A stretch of DNA of 64,000 nt from Streptomyces griseomycini (GTDB taxonomy: Bacteria; Actinomycetota; Actinomycetes; Streptomycetales; Streptomycetaceae): positions 434,001 through 498,000 of the forward strand of contig NZ_JACHJI010000006.1 of NCBI RefSeq assembly GCF_014203535.1. Reading direction: 5' to 3'. A model generated the notes under the pieces. It was not told the origin of the DNA, made no database searches, and saw nothing but the letters and a program-made list of their open reading frames with translations. Both the position numbers and the translations under genes were made by a program. This document shows positions 15,792-24,958 of this stretch, in pieces (the first letter of the stretch is position 1; the number at the start of each line of letters is the position of its first letter).

Positions 15792-17480
15792 ATGTCTCAG
15801 ACCAACAGCGCGCTGCCCCGTCAGGTCGCCGACGCCTACGTCGACGAGCTCGTCGCCCTCGACCCGGTCACCGGAACGTTCCTCGGCGTGAAGGAGAGTT
15901 CCTCCCGTCTGCCCGACCTCTCGCCCGCCGGCCAGGAGGCGCTCGCCGAGCTCAAGCGGGCCACCCTCGCGCGGCTCGACGAGGCCGAGCGCCTCCCCGG
16001 CGCGGACAGCGACGTCGAGCGCCGCTGCGCCCGCCTGCTGCGCGAGCGGCTCACCGCGGAGCTGGCCGTGCACGAGGCCGACGAGGGTCTGCGGTCGGTC
16101 GGCAACCTGGGCACGGTCGCGCACTCGGTGCGCGAGGTGTTCACGGTGACGCCGGCCGAGACGGAGCAGGACTGGACGGCGATCGCCGAGCGGCTGCGCG
16201 CGGTGCCGGCCGCGCTGGCCGGCTACCGGGAGTCCCTGGCGCTCGGCCTGGAGCGCAAGCTGTACGCGGCGCCGCGTCCGACGGCCACGTTCGTCGGGCA
16301 GCTCACCGAGTGGGCGGACACCGGCGAGGGCCGCGGCTGGTTCGAGGACTTCGCCTCGGCCGGTCCGGACGCGCTGCGCGCGGACCTCGACGAGGCGGCC
16401 CGCGGGGCCACCGCCGCCGTGGTGGAGCTGCGGGACTGGATGCGCGACGTGTACGCGCCGGCGATCGAGGGCGCGCCGAACACCGTGGGCCGGGAGCGCT
16501 ACGCCCGCTGGGCCCGTTACTTCAACGGCACCGACCTGGACCTGGACGAGGCGTACGCGTACGGCTGGTCCGAGTACCACCGGCTGCTCGGCGAGATGAG
16601 GAAGGAGGCCGAGAAGATCCTGCCGGGCGCCGGGACGCCGTGGGTCGCGCTGGCGCACCTCGACGAGCACGGCCGGCACATCGAGGGCGTCGACGAGGTC
16701 CGCGACTGGCTCCAGGGCGTGATGGACCGGGCGATCGAGTCCCTGGACGGCACCCACTTCGACCTCGCCGAGCGGGTGCGGAGGGTGGAGTCGCGGATCG
16801 CCCCGCCGGGCAGCGCCGCGGCGCCGTACTACACGCCCCCGTCGGAGGACTTCTCCCGGCCGGGCTGCACCTGGCTGCCCACCATGGGCCTGACCCGCTT
16901 CCCGGTCTACGACCTGGTCTCCACCTGGTACCACGAGGGCGTCCCCGGGCACCACCTCCAGCTGGCGCAGTGGGTGCACGTGGCCGAGGACCTCTCCCGC
17001 TACCAGGCCTCCGTGGGCATGGTCAGCGCCAACGCCGAGGGCTGGGCGCTGTACGCGGAGCGGCTGATGGACGAGCTCGGGTTCCTCGCGGACGCCGAGG
17101 AGCGGCTGGGCTACCTGGACGCGCAGATGATGCGGGCCGCCCGGGTCATCGTCGACATCGGCATGCACCTGGAGCTGGAGATCCCCGCGGACTCGCCGTT
17201 CCACCCGGGCGAGCGCTGGACGCCGGAGCTGGCCGAGGAGTTCTTCGGGGCGCACAGCAGCCGGCCGGCGGACTTCGTGGAGAGCGAGCTGACCCGCTAC
17301 CTGACGATCCCGGGCCAGGCGATCGGCTACAAGCTCGGTGAGCGGGCCTGGCTGCTGGGCCGGGAGAAGGCCCGCGAGCGGCACGGCGACGCCTTCGACC
17401 TCAAGGCCTGGCACATGGCGGCCCTGTCCCAGGGTTCGCTGGGCCTGGACGACCTGGTGGACGAACTGTCGGCGCTGTGA
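15792..17480 (+). CDS. DUF885 family putative zinc metallopeptidase
   Basis: 562 aa DUF885 protein. The probable zinc site is HEGVPGHHLQ in WYHEGVPGHHLQLAQ, with a downstream acidic helix (NAEGWALYAERLMDELG) supplying the third ligand, as in related gluzincin-like families. No signal peptide is present, so it is likely cytosolic. Its substrates are not established. ATG 15792 (MSQTNSALP) was chosen over in-frame ATG 15783; a weak CAGGAT -10-like box (15779-15784) would make it leaderless. It converges with the SDR gene behind it. Confidence 0.82.
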   Translation: MSQTNSALPRQVADAYVDELVALDPVTGTFLGVKESSSRLPDLSPAGQEALAELKRATLARLDEAERLPGADSDVERRCARLLRERLTAELAVHEADEGLRSVGNLGTVAHSVREVFTVTPAETEQDWTAIAERLRAVPAALAGYRESLALGLERKLYAAPRPTATFVGQLTEWADTGEGRGWFEDFASAGPDALRADLDEAARGATAAVVELRDWMRDVYAPAIEGAPNTVGRERYARWARYFNGTDLDLDEAYAYGWSEYHRLLGEMRKEAEKILPGAGTPWVALAHLDEHGRHIEGVDEVRDWLQGVMDRAIESLDGTHFDLAERVRRVESRIAPPGSAAAPYYTPPSEDFSRPGCTWLPTMGLTRFPVYDLVSTWYHEGVPGHHLQLAQWVHVAEDLSRYQASVGMVSANAEGWALYAERLMDELGFLADAEERLGYLDAQMMRAARVIVDIGMHLELEIPADSPFHPGERWTPELAEEFFGAHSSRPADFVESELTRYLTIPGQAIGYKLGERAWLLGREKARERHGDAFDLKAWHMAALSQGSLGLDDLVDELSAL

Positions 17481-17505
17481 GCCGGCCGCGGCTCCGGGGG
17501 GGCCG

Positions 17506-18351
17506 TCAGCGCCGGAAACCGCCCTCCGAGTCGATGACCTGACCGGTGATCCAGTCCGCCTCGTCCGTGGCCAGCCACGCGATGAGGCGGGCGGGGTCGT
17601 CGGGCATGCCCCAGCGCCCGGCGGGGAAGCGCGCGGCGACGGCCTCGTAGTCCTCGCCGGTCATGTAGTCGGTGTCGACCGGGCCGGGGTTCACCGTGTT
17701 CACGGTGACCGCGTGCTCGGCCAGGGCCGTCGACAGCGAGCGGGTGACCGAGGCGAGCGCGCCCTTCTGCAGGGCGTAGGCGATCTCGCCGGGCATGCCG
17801 CTCGCGATGTCCTGCCCGGAGGTCATCATCACCACGCGTCCGCCCGGTGTGCCCGGGGCGAGCGCGGCCCGGTGCCGGGCGTACGCCTGGACGAGCAGCA
17901 GCACCGAGCGGGCGTCGACGGCCCAGTGGGCGTCGAGCATGGCCGCGTCGACGGTGTCGAGGTCGCCGTCGCTGCCGCTGAGGGCGTGGTTGGCGACGAG
18001 GACGTCGAGCCGCCCGCCGAGCGCGTCGACGGCACGGTCGACGAGGGCGCCGGGCACCTCCGGGTCGGCGAGATCGCCCGGCCCGGCGACCACCCGGGCC
18101 TCCGGGTCCGCGAGCGCCTGGCGGACGGAGGCGATCACGTCCTCGATCCGGTCGGCGCCCCAGGGCATGGCGGCGTCGTGCGGCACGTGGTGGTGCAGGT
18201 AGACGCTCGCGCCGTGGGCGGCGAGGCGCCGGGCCACGGCGTGCCCGATGCCGCCGCGTCTGCTGGCCCCGGTGACCAGCGCGGTCCGGCCGCGCAGCGG
18301 CAGGGGGTCACGGCGGAGCGCTTCGGGGGTGGGGTGTGGGAGTCTCGGCAC
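17506..18351 (-). CDS. SDR-family oxidoreductase
   Basis: 281 aa Rossmann short-chain dehydrogenase. The cofactor motif is slightly unusual (TGASRRGGIG, with two extra residues relative to TGxxxGIG). The catalytic residues are Ser in MMTSGQ and the YALQK (YxxxK) motif, with the NPGPVDTDYM loop after it. A 15-residue insertion rich in His and Asp (about 45-60) is also uncommon. The start is GTG 18351 or 18357; a CATCAT -10-like box suggests leaderless expression. The substrate is unknown. Confidence 0.83.
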   Translation of the reverse strand: MPRLPHPTPEALRRDPLPLRGRTALVTGASRRGGIGHAVARRLAAHGASVYLHHHVPHDAAMPWGADRIEDVIASVRQALADPEARVVAGPGDLADPEVPGALVDRAVDALGGRLDVLVANHALSGSDGDLDTVDAAMLDAHWAVDARSVLLLVQAYARHRAALAPGTPGGRVVMMTSGQDIASGMPGEIAYALQKGALASVTRSLSTALAEHAVTVNTVNPGPVDTDYMTGEDYEAVAARFPAGRWGMPDDPARLIAWLATDEADWITGQVIDSEGGFRR

Positions 18352-18434
18352 GATCACCCATGATGGGCGTCCCCGGCGGCTCCGCGCACCCCGATATCCA
18401 CCGGTGCGTGTCCGCGCGGGGTGCGGAGGCGGGT

Positions 18435-18914
18435 TCAGCAACCGCAGTCGCCGCTGTCCACCGGCCCCGTGAGCGGATCGCGGTCGCGGCGTTCACGGCC
18501 CTGCCGGGTGTCGTACCCGAAGCCCTCGCGCACCCAGTACTCGAAGCCGCCGAGCATCTCCTTGACCTGGTAGCCGAGTTCGGCGAGGGCGAGTGCGGCG
18601 CGGGTGCCGCCGTCGCAGGCGGGGCCCCAGCAGTAGGTCACCACGGGCACCGACCTGTCCAGCAGTCGCCCGGCCCGCTCGGGGACGAGCGCCGTGGGCA
18701 GGTGGAGCGCGCCGGGGACGTGGCCCTGGTCCCAGGACTCGGTGGAGCGGGAGTCCACCAGGACGAAACCGGGGTCGCCGTCGGCGGCGAGCGCGGCGGC
18801 CACGTCGGCGACGTCGGTGTGGAAGGAGAGGCGGGCACGGAAGTGGGCGGCGGCCTCGGCCGGGGAGGCGGGGGCGACGCGCAGGACGGGGCTCACGTGG
18901 GCGATGGTCGTCAT
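18435..18914 (-). CDS. Rhodanese-like sulfurtransferase domain protein
   Basis: 159 aa, single rhodanese domain (about 22-135). The active-site loop is VTYCWGPACDGGTRAA, with Cys in the catalytic position and a longer than usual CWGPAC loop; the substrate-binding LVDSRSTESWDQGHVPGAL motif is present. The tail ends GDCGC, a possible second thiol or metal pair. It probably moves sulfane sulfur; physiological acceptors are unknown. It diverges from an Lrp-type regulator with a 94-bp gap, which may control it in response to sulfur amino acids. Confidence 0.87.
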   Translation of the reverse strand: MTTIAHVSPVLRVAPASPAEAAAHFRARLSFHTDVADVAAALAADGDPGFVLVDSRSTESWDQGHVPGALHLPTALVPERAGRLLDRSVPVVTYCWGPACDGGTRAALALAELGYQVKEMLGGFEYWVREGFGYDTRQGRERRDRDPLTGPVDSGDCGC

Positions 18915-18921
18915 GGGAGAA

Positions 18922-18927
18922 AAGCTA
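18922..18927 (-). promoter_or_regulatory. -10 box TAGCTT, leaderless rhodanese gene
   Basis: On the minus strand TAGCTT lies seven bases before ATG 18914, and the intervening bases lack a Shine-Dalgarno sequence. Confidence 0.45.
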
Positions 18928-19008
18928 CGGCTCTTGATCCACTCCCTGAAGTGAGGTTCCCCGGCGTCCGGCTTGATCGGCCGGGGATTCCCCTGCTATT
19001 CCTCGGGC

Positions 19009-19455
19009 GTGACCGCGTATTCCCCGGACGCCACGGACTGGCGCATCCTCGAAGTCCTCCAGCGGGACGGCCGTACCGGCTTCGCCGAGCTGGCCCGTGC
19101 CGTCTCGATGTCCGCGAGCGCGGTCACCGAGCGGGTGCGGCGCATGGAGGAGGCGGGTGTCATCCGGGGCTACACGGCCGTGGTGGACCCGGAGCGGCTC
19201 GGGCTGCCGATCCTGGCCTTCGTCCGGCTGCGCTATCCCACCGGGAACTACAAGCCGTTCCACGACCTCGTCGCCGTGACGCCCGAGATCCTGGAGGCGC
19301 ACCACGTCACGGGCGACGACTGCTTCGTCATCAAGGTCGCCGCTCGCTCCATGCGGCACCTGGAGGAGGTGTCGGGGCGGATCGCGGGGCTCGGCTCGGT
19401 GACCACGAGCGTGGTCTACTCGTCCCCGCTCCCCCGTCGTCCCCTGGCCCGCTGA
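19009..19455 (+). CDS. Lrp/AsnC-family regulator (second)
   Basis: 148 aa, AsnC helix-turn-helix (about 8-65, DWRILEVLQRDGRTGFAELA through SASAVTERVRRMEEAGVI) plus a RAM domain with HHVTGDDCFVIKV. GTG 19009 follows a TATTCC -10-like box by six bases and there is no ribosome site. It is only 94 bp from the divergent rhodanese gene. It is independent of the Lrp protein at 15268, and the shared family reflects two separate divergent regulator-target pairs. Confidence 0.92.
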   Translation: MTAYSPDATDWRILEVLQRDGRTGFAELARAVSMSASAVTERVRRMEEAGVIRGYTAVVDPERLGLPILAFVRLRYPTGNYKPFHDLVAVTPEILEAHHVTGDDCFVIKVAARSMRHLEEVSGRIAGLGSVTTSVVYSSPLPRRPLAR

Positions 19456-19461
19456 CCCGGA

Positions 19462-22458
19462 TCAGCCGATCCCGCGCTGCCGCAGCACCGATCCCGACCG
19501 GCCCTTCACGACCTCCAGTTGGGCGTGGACGCGCCGCCGCAGGTCGGCGACGTGGCTGACGATGCCCACGCTGCGGTCGCGTTCGCGCAGGGAGTCCAGA
19601 ACGTCCAGGACCTCGTCGAGGGTCTGGTCGTCGAGGCTGCCGAAGCCCTCGTCGATGAAGAGGGTATCCAGCCGGACCCCGCCCGCCTCGTCGGTGACGA
19701 CGTCCGCGAGACCGAGCGCGAGGGCGAGCGAGGCGAAGAACGTCTCGCCGCCCGAGAGGGTCGCCGTGTCGCGTTCCCGGCCGGTCCAGGCGTCCACGAC
19801 GTGCAGGCCGAGTCCGCTGCGGCCGCGCCCGGTGCGGTCGTCGGAGTGGACGAGGGTGTAGCGGCCGGAGGACATGCGGTGCAGGCGTACGGTCGCGGCG
19901 GCGGCGACCTGCTCCAGGCGTGCCGCCAGGACGTACGACTCCAGGCGCATCCTGCGTTCGTTGTCGGCCGAGGTCCCCGCGGTGAGGCCGGCCATGCGGG
20001 CCACGCGGTCGTACTCCTCGCGCAGCGGTCCCAGCCGGCGCACCGAGGCGGCGGCCCGTGCGGAGAGCCGGTCGAGCTCGGCGCAGCGGCGGTCGGCGGC
20101 GTCGCACGCGGAGGCCGCCTCGCGCACCCGGCGGGCCGCCTCCTCGGCCGCCCGCCGTGCGGAGGCGAGGTCGGCGGGCGCCTGCCGCGCGGCGGCCGCG
20201 GTCTCCGGCTCGGCGAGGACGGCGCGGACGGCGGCCTCCTCCTGCTGCCGGGCGTCCAGGCGCCGTTGCAGTTCGCGGTGGGCGGTGTCGTCGAGGAGGG
20301 CGTCGGCCGCGGCCTGCGGGGTGTCGAAGCCCGCGCGGAAGGCGGCGTCGGCGAGCCGGGCGTCGGCGTCCTTGAGCCGCTGGGCCGCGTCCTCGGCGGC
20401 ACGGGCGGCGTCGGCGGCGTCCGTGAGCCGGGTGACGCTCCGCTCCAGCTGCTCGGCGCGCGCGGTCACGCTGGTCGCGGTCCCCCGTGCCCGGTCCAGC
20501 TCCTCCTCGAGGGCGGCCCTCTCGCGGTCCAGCCGGTCGCGGTGGCCCACCCGGGCGGCGGCCCGGACCGCCGCCTCCCGCTGGGCGGCGACCCGCAGCC
20601 CGTGCTCGTGCTCCGCCCGGCGCAACTCCTCCTGGGCGGCGTGCAGGACCGAGGCGGCGGCCCGGGCCTCGGCGTACCGGGCCTCCAACTCCTCCACCTC
20701 GTCGGCGAGTCGTCCGGTGGGGGTGTCCCCGGCCTCCGCGCCGGCGGCGGCCAGCGCCTCGCGCACGACGCCGAGGCGCCGCTCGTCCTCGGCGCGCTGT
20801 TCCTCGGCGCGCTGGTGGTCGGCCAGGGCGCGCTCCTCCGCCTCGCGGTCGACGTGTCCGTCGACCCTGCGGGCGGGGGCGGGGTGTTCGGTGGCACCGC
20901 AGACCGCGCAGGGCGCGCCGTCGGTGAGGCCCGCGGCCAGTTCGGCGGCGATGCCGCTCAGCCGCTGTTCCTTGAGGTCGAGCCAGTGCTCGCGGGCCTT
21001 CGCCGCGCGTTCGGCCGAGGCGAGCGCCTTGCGCCGGGCGTCCTCGGTGTCGGCGGCGAGCCGGTCCCGCTGCCGGGCCGCCGCGAGCCGCTGCCGCGCG
21101 GGGTCGCGCTGCACGGCGAGCTGTTCGGCCCGGGTCGTGGCCTGCTGCGCGGAGTCGATACGGGCCTGGAGGACGGCCCTGGTCCCCTCCCAGTGCGCGA
21201 GCCAGCTCTCCGCGTCGTGCAGCACCTCCTCGTCGGCGCGTTCCTGGCGCTCCAACCCGGCCCGTTCCTCGAGGAGTTCCGCCAGCCTCCGCTCGGCCCG
21301 GCGGGCCGACTCCAGCCCGCCCAGTTCCTCGGCGGCGCGGCGTGCGGCGGCCGCGAGCCCGGCCGCTCCCTCGCCCGCGAGGGACGCCGGGAGCAGGGCA
21401 CGCGCGCGCGCCTCGGCGCCGGCCGCCCGGCGGTGCTCCGCGTCGGCGGCGTCCCGCAGCTCCAGGGCGGGGGCGACCGCCTCGGCCCTGCGGGCCCGCT
21501 CCATGCGCGCCTGCGCCTCGCGGTGGTCGCCGGCCCGCTCCTCCAGCCGCGCCGCCCGCTCCCGCGCCTCGGCGAACCGCCGTTGCAGACGGTCCCGTTC
21601 GCGTACGTCGTCCAGGGCCCGGTCGGCGGCGGCCTGGGCGGACTCGGCGGCGGCGAGGCGGCAGCGGGCGACGGCGAGCTGTTCGCGTGCGGTGCTGCGG
21701 GCCACGGCGGCCGCGCTCAGCACCGCATCGGCCAGCCCCGGTTCGCCCGGCGCCAGTTCGGGCAGCTCCATGACGTCCCCCGCCGCCTGCTGCATGCGGT
21801 GCGCGTCGGCCAGCAGGTCGGTGTCGCCGTCCCGTACCCGGGCCTCGGCGGCGCGCCGGCGTTCGGCGAGGCGCTTCTCCACGTCGGCGAAGCGGCGGGT
21901 GTCGAAGAGGCGGCCCAGCAGCTTGCCGCGCGCCTCGGCGTCGGCCCGCAGGAAGCGCGCGAAGTCGCCCTGGGGCAGCAGGACGACCTGGCAGAACTGC
22001 TCCCGGCTCATGCCGAGGAGCTGGGTGATCTCCTCGCCGATCTCCTGGTGCGAGCGGCTGAGGTCCTTCCAGGTGCCCGAGGCCGCGTCACGCTCGCGCA
22101 GCCAGCTCTGGGCCTTGTCCAGCGTGGTGCCCGTGCCGCGCTTCTTCGGGCGCTCCCAGGGCGGTTGCCGGGTGATCTCCAACCGGCGCCCGGCGACGGT
22201 GAGTTCGAGGGTGACCGAGGTGCGGGTCCCCGGTGCGGCGTGGTCGCTGCGCAGGGTCGCGCCCTGGCCGCCGTTCTGCCGGGCCCCGGGGACGGAGCCG
22301 TAGAGGGCGTAGCAGACGGCGTCCAGCACCGACGTCTTCCCGGCGCCGGTGGCGCCGTGCAGCAGGAAGAGCCCGGCGGCGGACAGCTCGTCGAAGTCGA
22401 CGGTCTGGGAGTCCCCGAAGGGCCCGAAGGCGGTGATGTCCAGGCGGTGCAGCCTCAC
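19462..22458 (-). CDS. sbcC: Nuclease SbcCD subunit C (Rad50-like SMC ATPase)
   Basis: 998 aa. Walker A GATGAGKT at residues 35-42, long coiled-coil arms, a zinc hook CAVC (Cys517 and Cys520) at the apex, then the ABC signature LSGGETF and Walker B/D-loop (LDTLFIDEGFGSLD). With SbcD it opens hairpins and protein-blocked ends in double-strand break repair and limits palindromes. The start GTG 22458 overlaps the sbcD stop by four bases (GTGA), which shows translational coupling. The length is typical of actinobacterial SbcC. Confidence 0.95.
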   Translation of the reverse strand: MRLHRLDITAFGPFGDSQTVDFDELSAAGLFLLHGATGAGKTSVLDAVCYALYGSVPGARQNGGQGATLRSDHAAPGTRTSVTLELTVAGRRLEITRQPPWERPKKRGTGTTLDKAQSWLRERDAASGTWKDLSRSHQEIGEEITQLLGMSREQFCQVVLLPQGDFARFLRADAEARGKLLGRLFDTRRFADVEKRLAERRRAAEARVRDGDTDLLADAHRMQQAAGDVMELPELAPGEPGLADAVLSAAAVARSTAREQLAVARCRLAAAESAQAAADRALDDVRERDRLQRRFAEARERAARLEERAGDHREAQARMERARRAEAVAPALELRDAADAEHRRAAGAEARARALLPASLAGEGAAGLAAAARRAAEELGGLESARRAERRLAELLEERAGLERQERADEEVLHDAESWLAHWEGTRAVLQARIDSAQQATTRAEQLAVQRDPARQRLAAARQRDRLAADTEDARRKALASAERAAKAREHWLDLKEQRLSGIAAELAAGLTDGAPCAVCGATEHPAPARRVDGHVDREAEERALADHQRAEEQRAEDERRLGVVREALAAAGAEAGDTPTGRLADEVEELEARYAEARAAASVLHAAQEELRRAEHEHGLRVAAQREAAVRAAARVGHRDRLDRERAALEEELDRARGTATSVTARAEQLERSVTRLTDAADAARAAEDAAQRLKDADARLADAAFRAGFDTPQAAADALLDDTAHRELQRRLDARQQEEAAVRAVLAEPETAAAARQAPADLASARRAAEEAARRVREAASACDAADRRCAELDRLSARAAASVRRLGPLREEYDRVARMAGLTAGTSADNERRMRLESYVLAARLEQVAAAATVRLHRMSSGRYTLVHSDDRTGRGRSGLGLHVVDAWTGRERDTATLSGGETFFASLALALGLADVVTDEAGGVRLDTLFIDEGFGSLDDQTLDEVLDVLDSLRERDRSVGIVSHVADLRRRVHAQLEVVKGRSGSVLRQRGIG

Positions 22459-23618
22459 CGGGCCACCTCCCGCACCGTCTCGTCCGCGCGGACCGCGTCG
22501 AAGGCGTCCCGCAGGACGGCGCGCTCGTGCGCGTCGGGGCCGGCGCCGCGCACATGGGCCACGAAGTCCTCGGCGATCTGCTGGTCGCCGCGGCCGGCGA
22601 GGCGGCGGGCGTAGGAGACCCCGGGGTCGTCCGCCGGCCGGTCCGGGGCGAAGACCAGGCTGAGGGTGTGCGGGAAGCGCCCGGTCAGCCGGGCCATGGG
22701 GTCGGCCGGGCGGACCGGGTCGGTGAGCGTCGCCTCGACCCACGCCTCCTCGTGCCGCGCCAGGGCGGGATCGGCGAGCAGTTCCTCCAGGGTGCCGCGG
22801 ATCCGGGCCAGGGGGCGCGGCACCGGGCAGTCGACGCGCTCCGCGGTGACGGCCCCGTCGGCGTCGAGGTCGACGAGCCACATGCTCTTGCGGTGGTCGG
22901 CCTCCGAGAAGGAGTACGGCAGCGGGGAGCCGGAGTAGCGCACCCGCTCGGTGAGGGTCTGGCAGCCGTGCAGATGCCCGAGGGCCACGTAGTCGACGCC
23001 GTCGAACACCCCGGCGGGCACGGCGGCCACTCCCCCGACGGTGATGTCCCGCTCACTGTCGCTGGGTCGGCCGCCGGTGACGAAGGCGTGCGCGAGGACG
23101 ACGGAGCGGGTGCCCGGCGCACGGTCGGCGAGGTCGGCGCGGACCCGGTCCATGGCGGCGGCGAGCACCGTCTCGTGACCGGCCCTCTCCACGCCGAACT
23201 CGTCCTTCACCAGGGCGGGTTCGAGGTACGGCAGCCCGTAGAGGGCGACGTCTCCGTGGGCGTCGGACAGCACCACGGGCGTGCCGCACGCGGACGGTTC
23301 GGTGCGCAGGTGGATGCCCGCGCGCCCGATGAGTCCGGCGCCGACGCCGAGGCGGCGGGCGGAGTCGTGGTTCCCGGAGATCATCACGGTCGGCACGCCC
23401 AGGCCGGCGAGGCGGTGCAGGGCGTCGTCGAACAGCTCGACCGCGGCGAGCGGCGGCACCGCTCGGTCGTACACGTCTCCCGACACGAGCACCGCGTCCA
23501 CGTCGCGCTCCCGCACGGTGGTGACGAGGTGGTCGACGAACGCGGCCTGGGCACCGAGCATGTTGACCCGGTGGAACGCCCGGCCGAGGTGCCAGTCGGA
23601 AGTGTGCAGCAGTCTCAT
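22455..23618 (-). CDS. sbcD: Nuclease SbcCD subunit D (Mre11-like)
   Basis: 387 aa metallophosphoesterase-type nuclease. Metal-binding motifs are all present: TSDWHLGR (D8, H10), SGDVYDR, SGNHDS and ALGHLH. A capping domain occupies the C-terminal third. It is the first gene of the sbcDC operon. ATG 23618 is taken at the start of the conserved MRLLHTSDWH; a longer frame upstream has no support. The upstream 129 bp contain only GC-rich hairpin-prone sequence. Confidence 0.95.
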   Translation of the reverse strand: MRLLHTSDWHLGRAFHRVNMLGAQAAFVDHLVTTVRERDVDAVLVSGDVYDRAVPPLAAVELFDDALHRLAGLGVPTVMISGNHDSARRLGVGAGLIGRAGIHLRTEPSACGTPVVLSDAHGDVALYGLPYLEPALVKDEFGVERAGHETVLAAAMDRVRADLADRAPGTRSVVLAHAFVTGGRPSDSERDITVGGVAAVPAGVFDGVDYVALGHLHGCQTLTERVRYSGSPLPYSFSEADHRKSMWLVDLDADGAVTAERVDCPVPRPLARIRGTLEELLADPALARHEEAWVEATLTDPVRPADPMARLTGRFPHTLSLVFAPDRPADDPGVSYARRLAGRGDQQIAEDFVAHVRGAGPDAHERAVLRDAFDAVRADETVREVAR

Positions 23619-23747
23619 GATTCCCGCAGGGTATCCGCCGGGGCTCACAGCACGGGCGGTCACTCCCGCATCCCGCTCCGTCGCGGTCCGGCCCGGTCGC
23701 TCCCGCCGCGCGCCCGGAGGCGGGCGGACGGGCACGGCCGGCGCGCG

Positions 23748-24374
23748 TCACGCGTCCCCGTACGCCTCTCCGCCGAGCTCGAACCCGGCCGTGCCCGCGG
23801 TCGCGTCGGCGAGCCAGGAGCGGAAGGAGTCCACGTCGGCGTCCGGGAGGCCGATCTCGATCGTGACCTCCTCGCCGTAGCGCACGTCCCGCACCTCGCG
23901 GCCGGTGGCGCGCAGGTCGTTCTCGACCTTGCCGGCCCGCTGGTGGTCGACGGTCACCGTGGCCAGCCGGAAGCGGCGCCGGGTGATGGTGCCGAGGGTG
24001 TCCAGGGCCTCGCCGACGGCGCCGCCGTACGCGCGGATGAGGCCGCCGGCGCCGAGCTTGACGCCGCCGTAGTAGCGGGTGACGACGGCGACGACGTACC
24101 GCATGTCGCGGCGGAGCAGCATCTGGAGCATGGGGACGCCGGCGGTGCCGCCGGGCTCGCCGTCGTCACTGGCCTTCTGGGTCGAGGCGTCGGCGCCGAT
24201 GACGTACGCCCAGCAGTTGTGGGTGGCGTCGGCGTGCTCCTTGCGCACGGCGGCGACGAAGTCCTGTGCCTCCTGCTCGGTGGCCGCCGGTGCGAGGGCG
24301 CACAGGAAGCGGGAGCGGTTGATCTCGATCTCGTGCACACCCGCGCGCGCGACCGTGCGGTACTCGTCCTGCAT
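23748..24374 (-). CDS. YigZ/IMPACT family protein
   Basis: 208 aa. The N-terminal UPF0029/IMPACT domain carries the family motifs SDDGEPGGTAG and RYYGGVKLGAGGL; a C-terminal DUF1949 region (about 135-200) follows. The biochemical role is unresolved in bacteria; structural work suggests RNA or nucleic-acid interaction. The length matches E. coli YigZ. It is transcribed in the same direction as sixA upstream, with a 41-bp gap, so it may share a message. Confidence 0.9.
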   Translation of the reverse strand: MQDEYRTVARAGVHEIEINRSRFLCALAPAATEQEAQDFVAAVRKEHADATHNCWAYVIGADASTQKASDDGEPGGTAGVPMLQMLLRRDMRYVVAVVTRYYGGVKLGAGGLIRAYGGAVGEALDTLGTITRRRFRLATVTVDHQRAGKVENDLRATGREVRDVRYGEEVTIEIGLPDADVDSFRSWLADATAGTAGFELGGEAYGDA

Positions 24375-24415
24375 CCGGCCAGCCTATGCGCCGCCGTGCG
24401 GGCCGGCCGCCCCGG

Positions 24416-24958
24416 TCACCGCTTCCCGCCCCGGGGCACGGCCACCCACGTCAGCAGCGCGGCGCCGGGGGCGAGGTCGCGCCAGTCGGCGCCGCGCCAG
24501 GACAGGACGGCGACGGCGGAGGTGGGGAACTTCCCGCGGACGCGGTCCAGGGTGTCGTCCAGGCCGTCGCCGGCCAGCGTCAGGACGAGGTCCTCCAGGC
24601 CGGGGTTGTGGCCGATCAGCAGCAGCGTCTCGACGTCGGCCGGCGCCTCGTGCACCACGGCCAGCAGCTCGGGGACGCCGGCCGCGTACAGACGCCGGTC
24701 GAAGCGCACGGGCGGCGGTGTGCCCCACTGGGCGGCGGCCAGCTCCCAGGTCCGGCGGGCCCGTACGGCGGTGGAGCACAGTGCGAGGCCCGGCAGGCAG
24801 TCGGCCTCGGCGAGCGCGCGTCCGGCGGCGGGGGCGTCCCTGCGGCCGCGCGGGGCGAGGGGGCGTTCGTGGTCGGCGACGCCCTCCGGCCGGGCGGACT
24901 TGGCGTGGCGCAGGACGACCAGGCGGCGCAGCGGTCCCGCCCCGGCACGCTCGATCAT
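24416..24958 (-). CDS. sixA: SixA-type phosphohistidine phosphatase (histidine phosphatase superfamily)
   Basis: 180 aa. The RHG-type motif is VVLRHAKSARPE, with the catalytic His in RHAKS, the SixA/branch-1 form of the motif. The second conserved His is in LLIGHNPGLEDL. SixA enzymes dephosphorylate phosphohistidines on phosphotransfer proteins, including the PTS NPr protein in E. coli. Its ATG overlaps the upstream stop (ATGA, 24955-24958), so it is translationally coupled to the CysRS/MshC-like protein. That linkage is its most unusual feature. Confidence 0.87.
   Translation of the reverse strand: MIERAGAGPLRRLVVLRHAKSARPEGVADHERPLAPRGRRDAPAAGRALAEADCLPGLALCSTAVRARRTWELAAAQWGTPPPVRFDRRLYAAGVPELLAVVHEAPADVETLLLIGHNPGLEDLVLTLAGDGLDDTLDRVRGKFPTSAVAVLSWRGADWRDLAPGAALLTWVAVPRGGKR

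Noticed and set aside
19519-22614. Open frame of about 1,030 codons antisense to sbcC
   Set aside because: High-GC shadow: low-complexity Arg/Gly/Ala translation and no motifs, whereas the opposite strand encodes complete SbcC with Walker and zinc-hook motifs.
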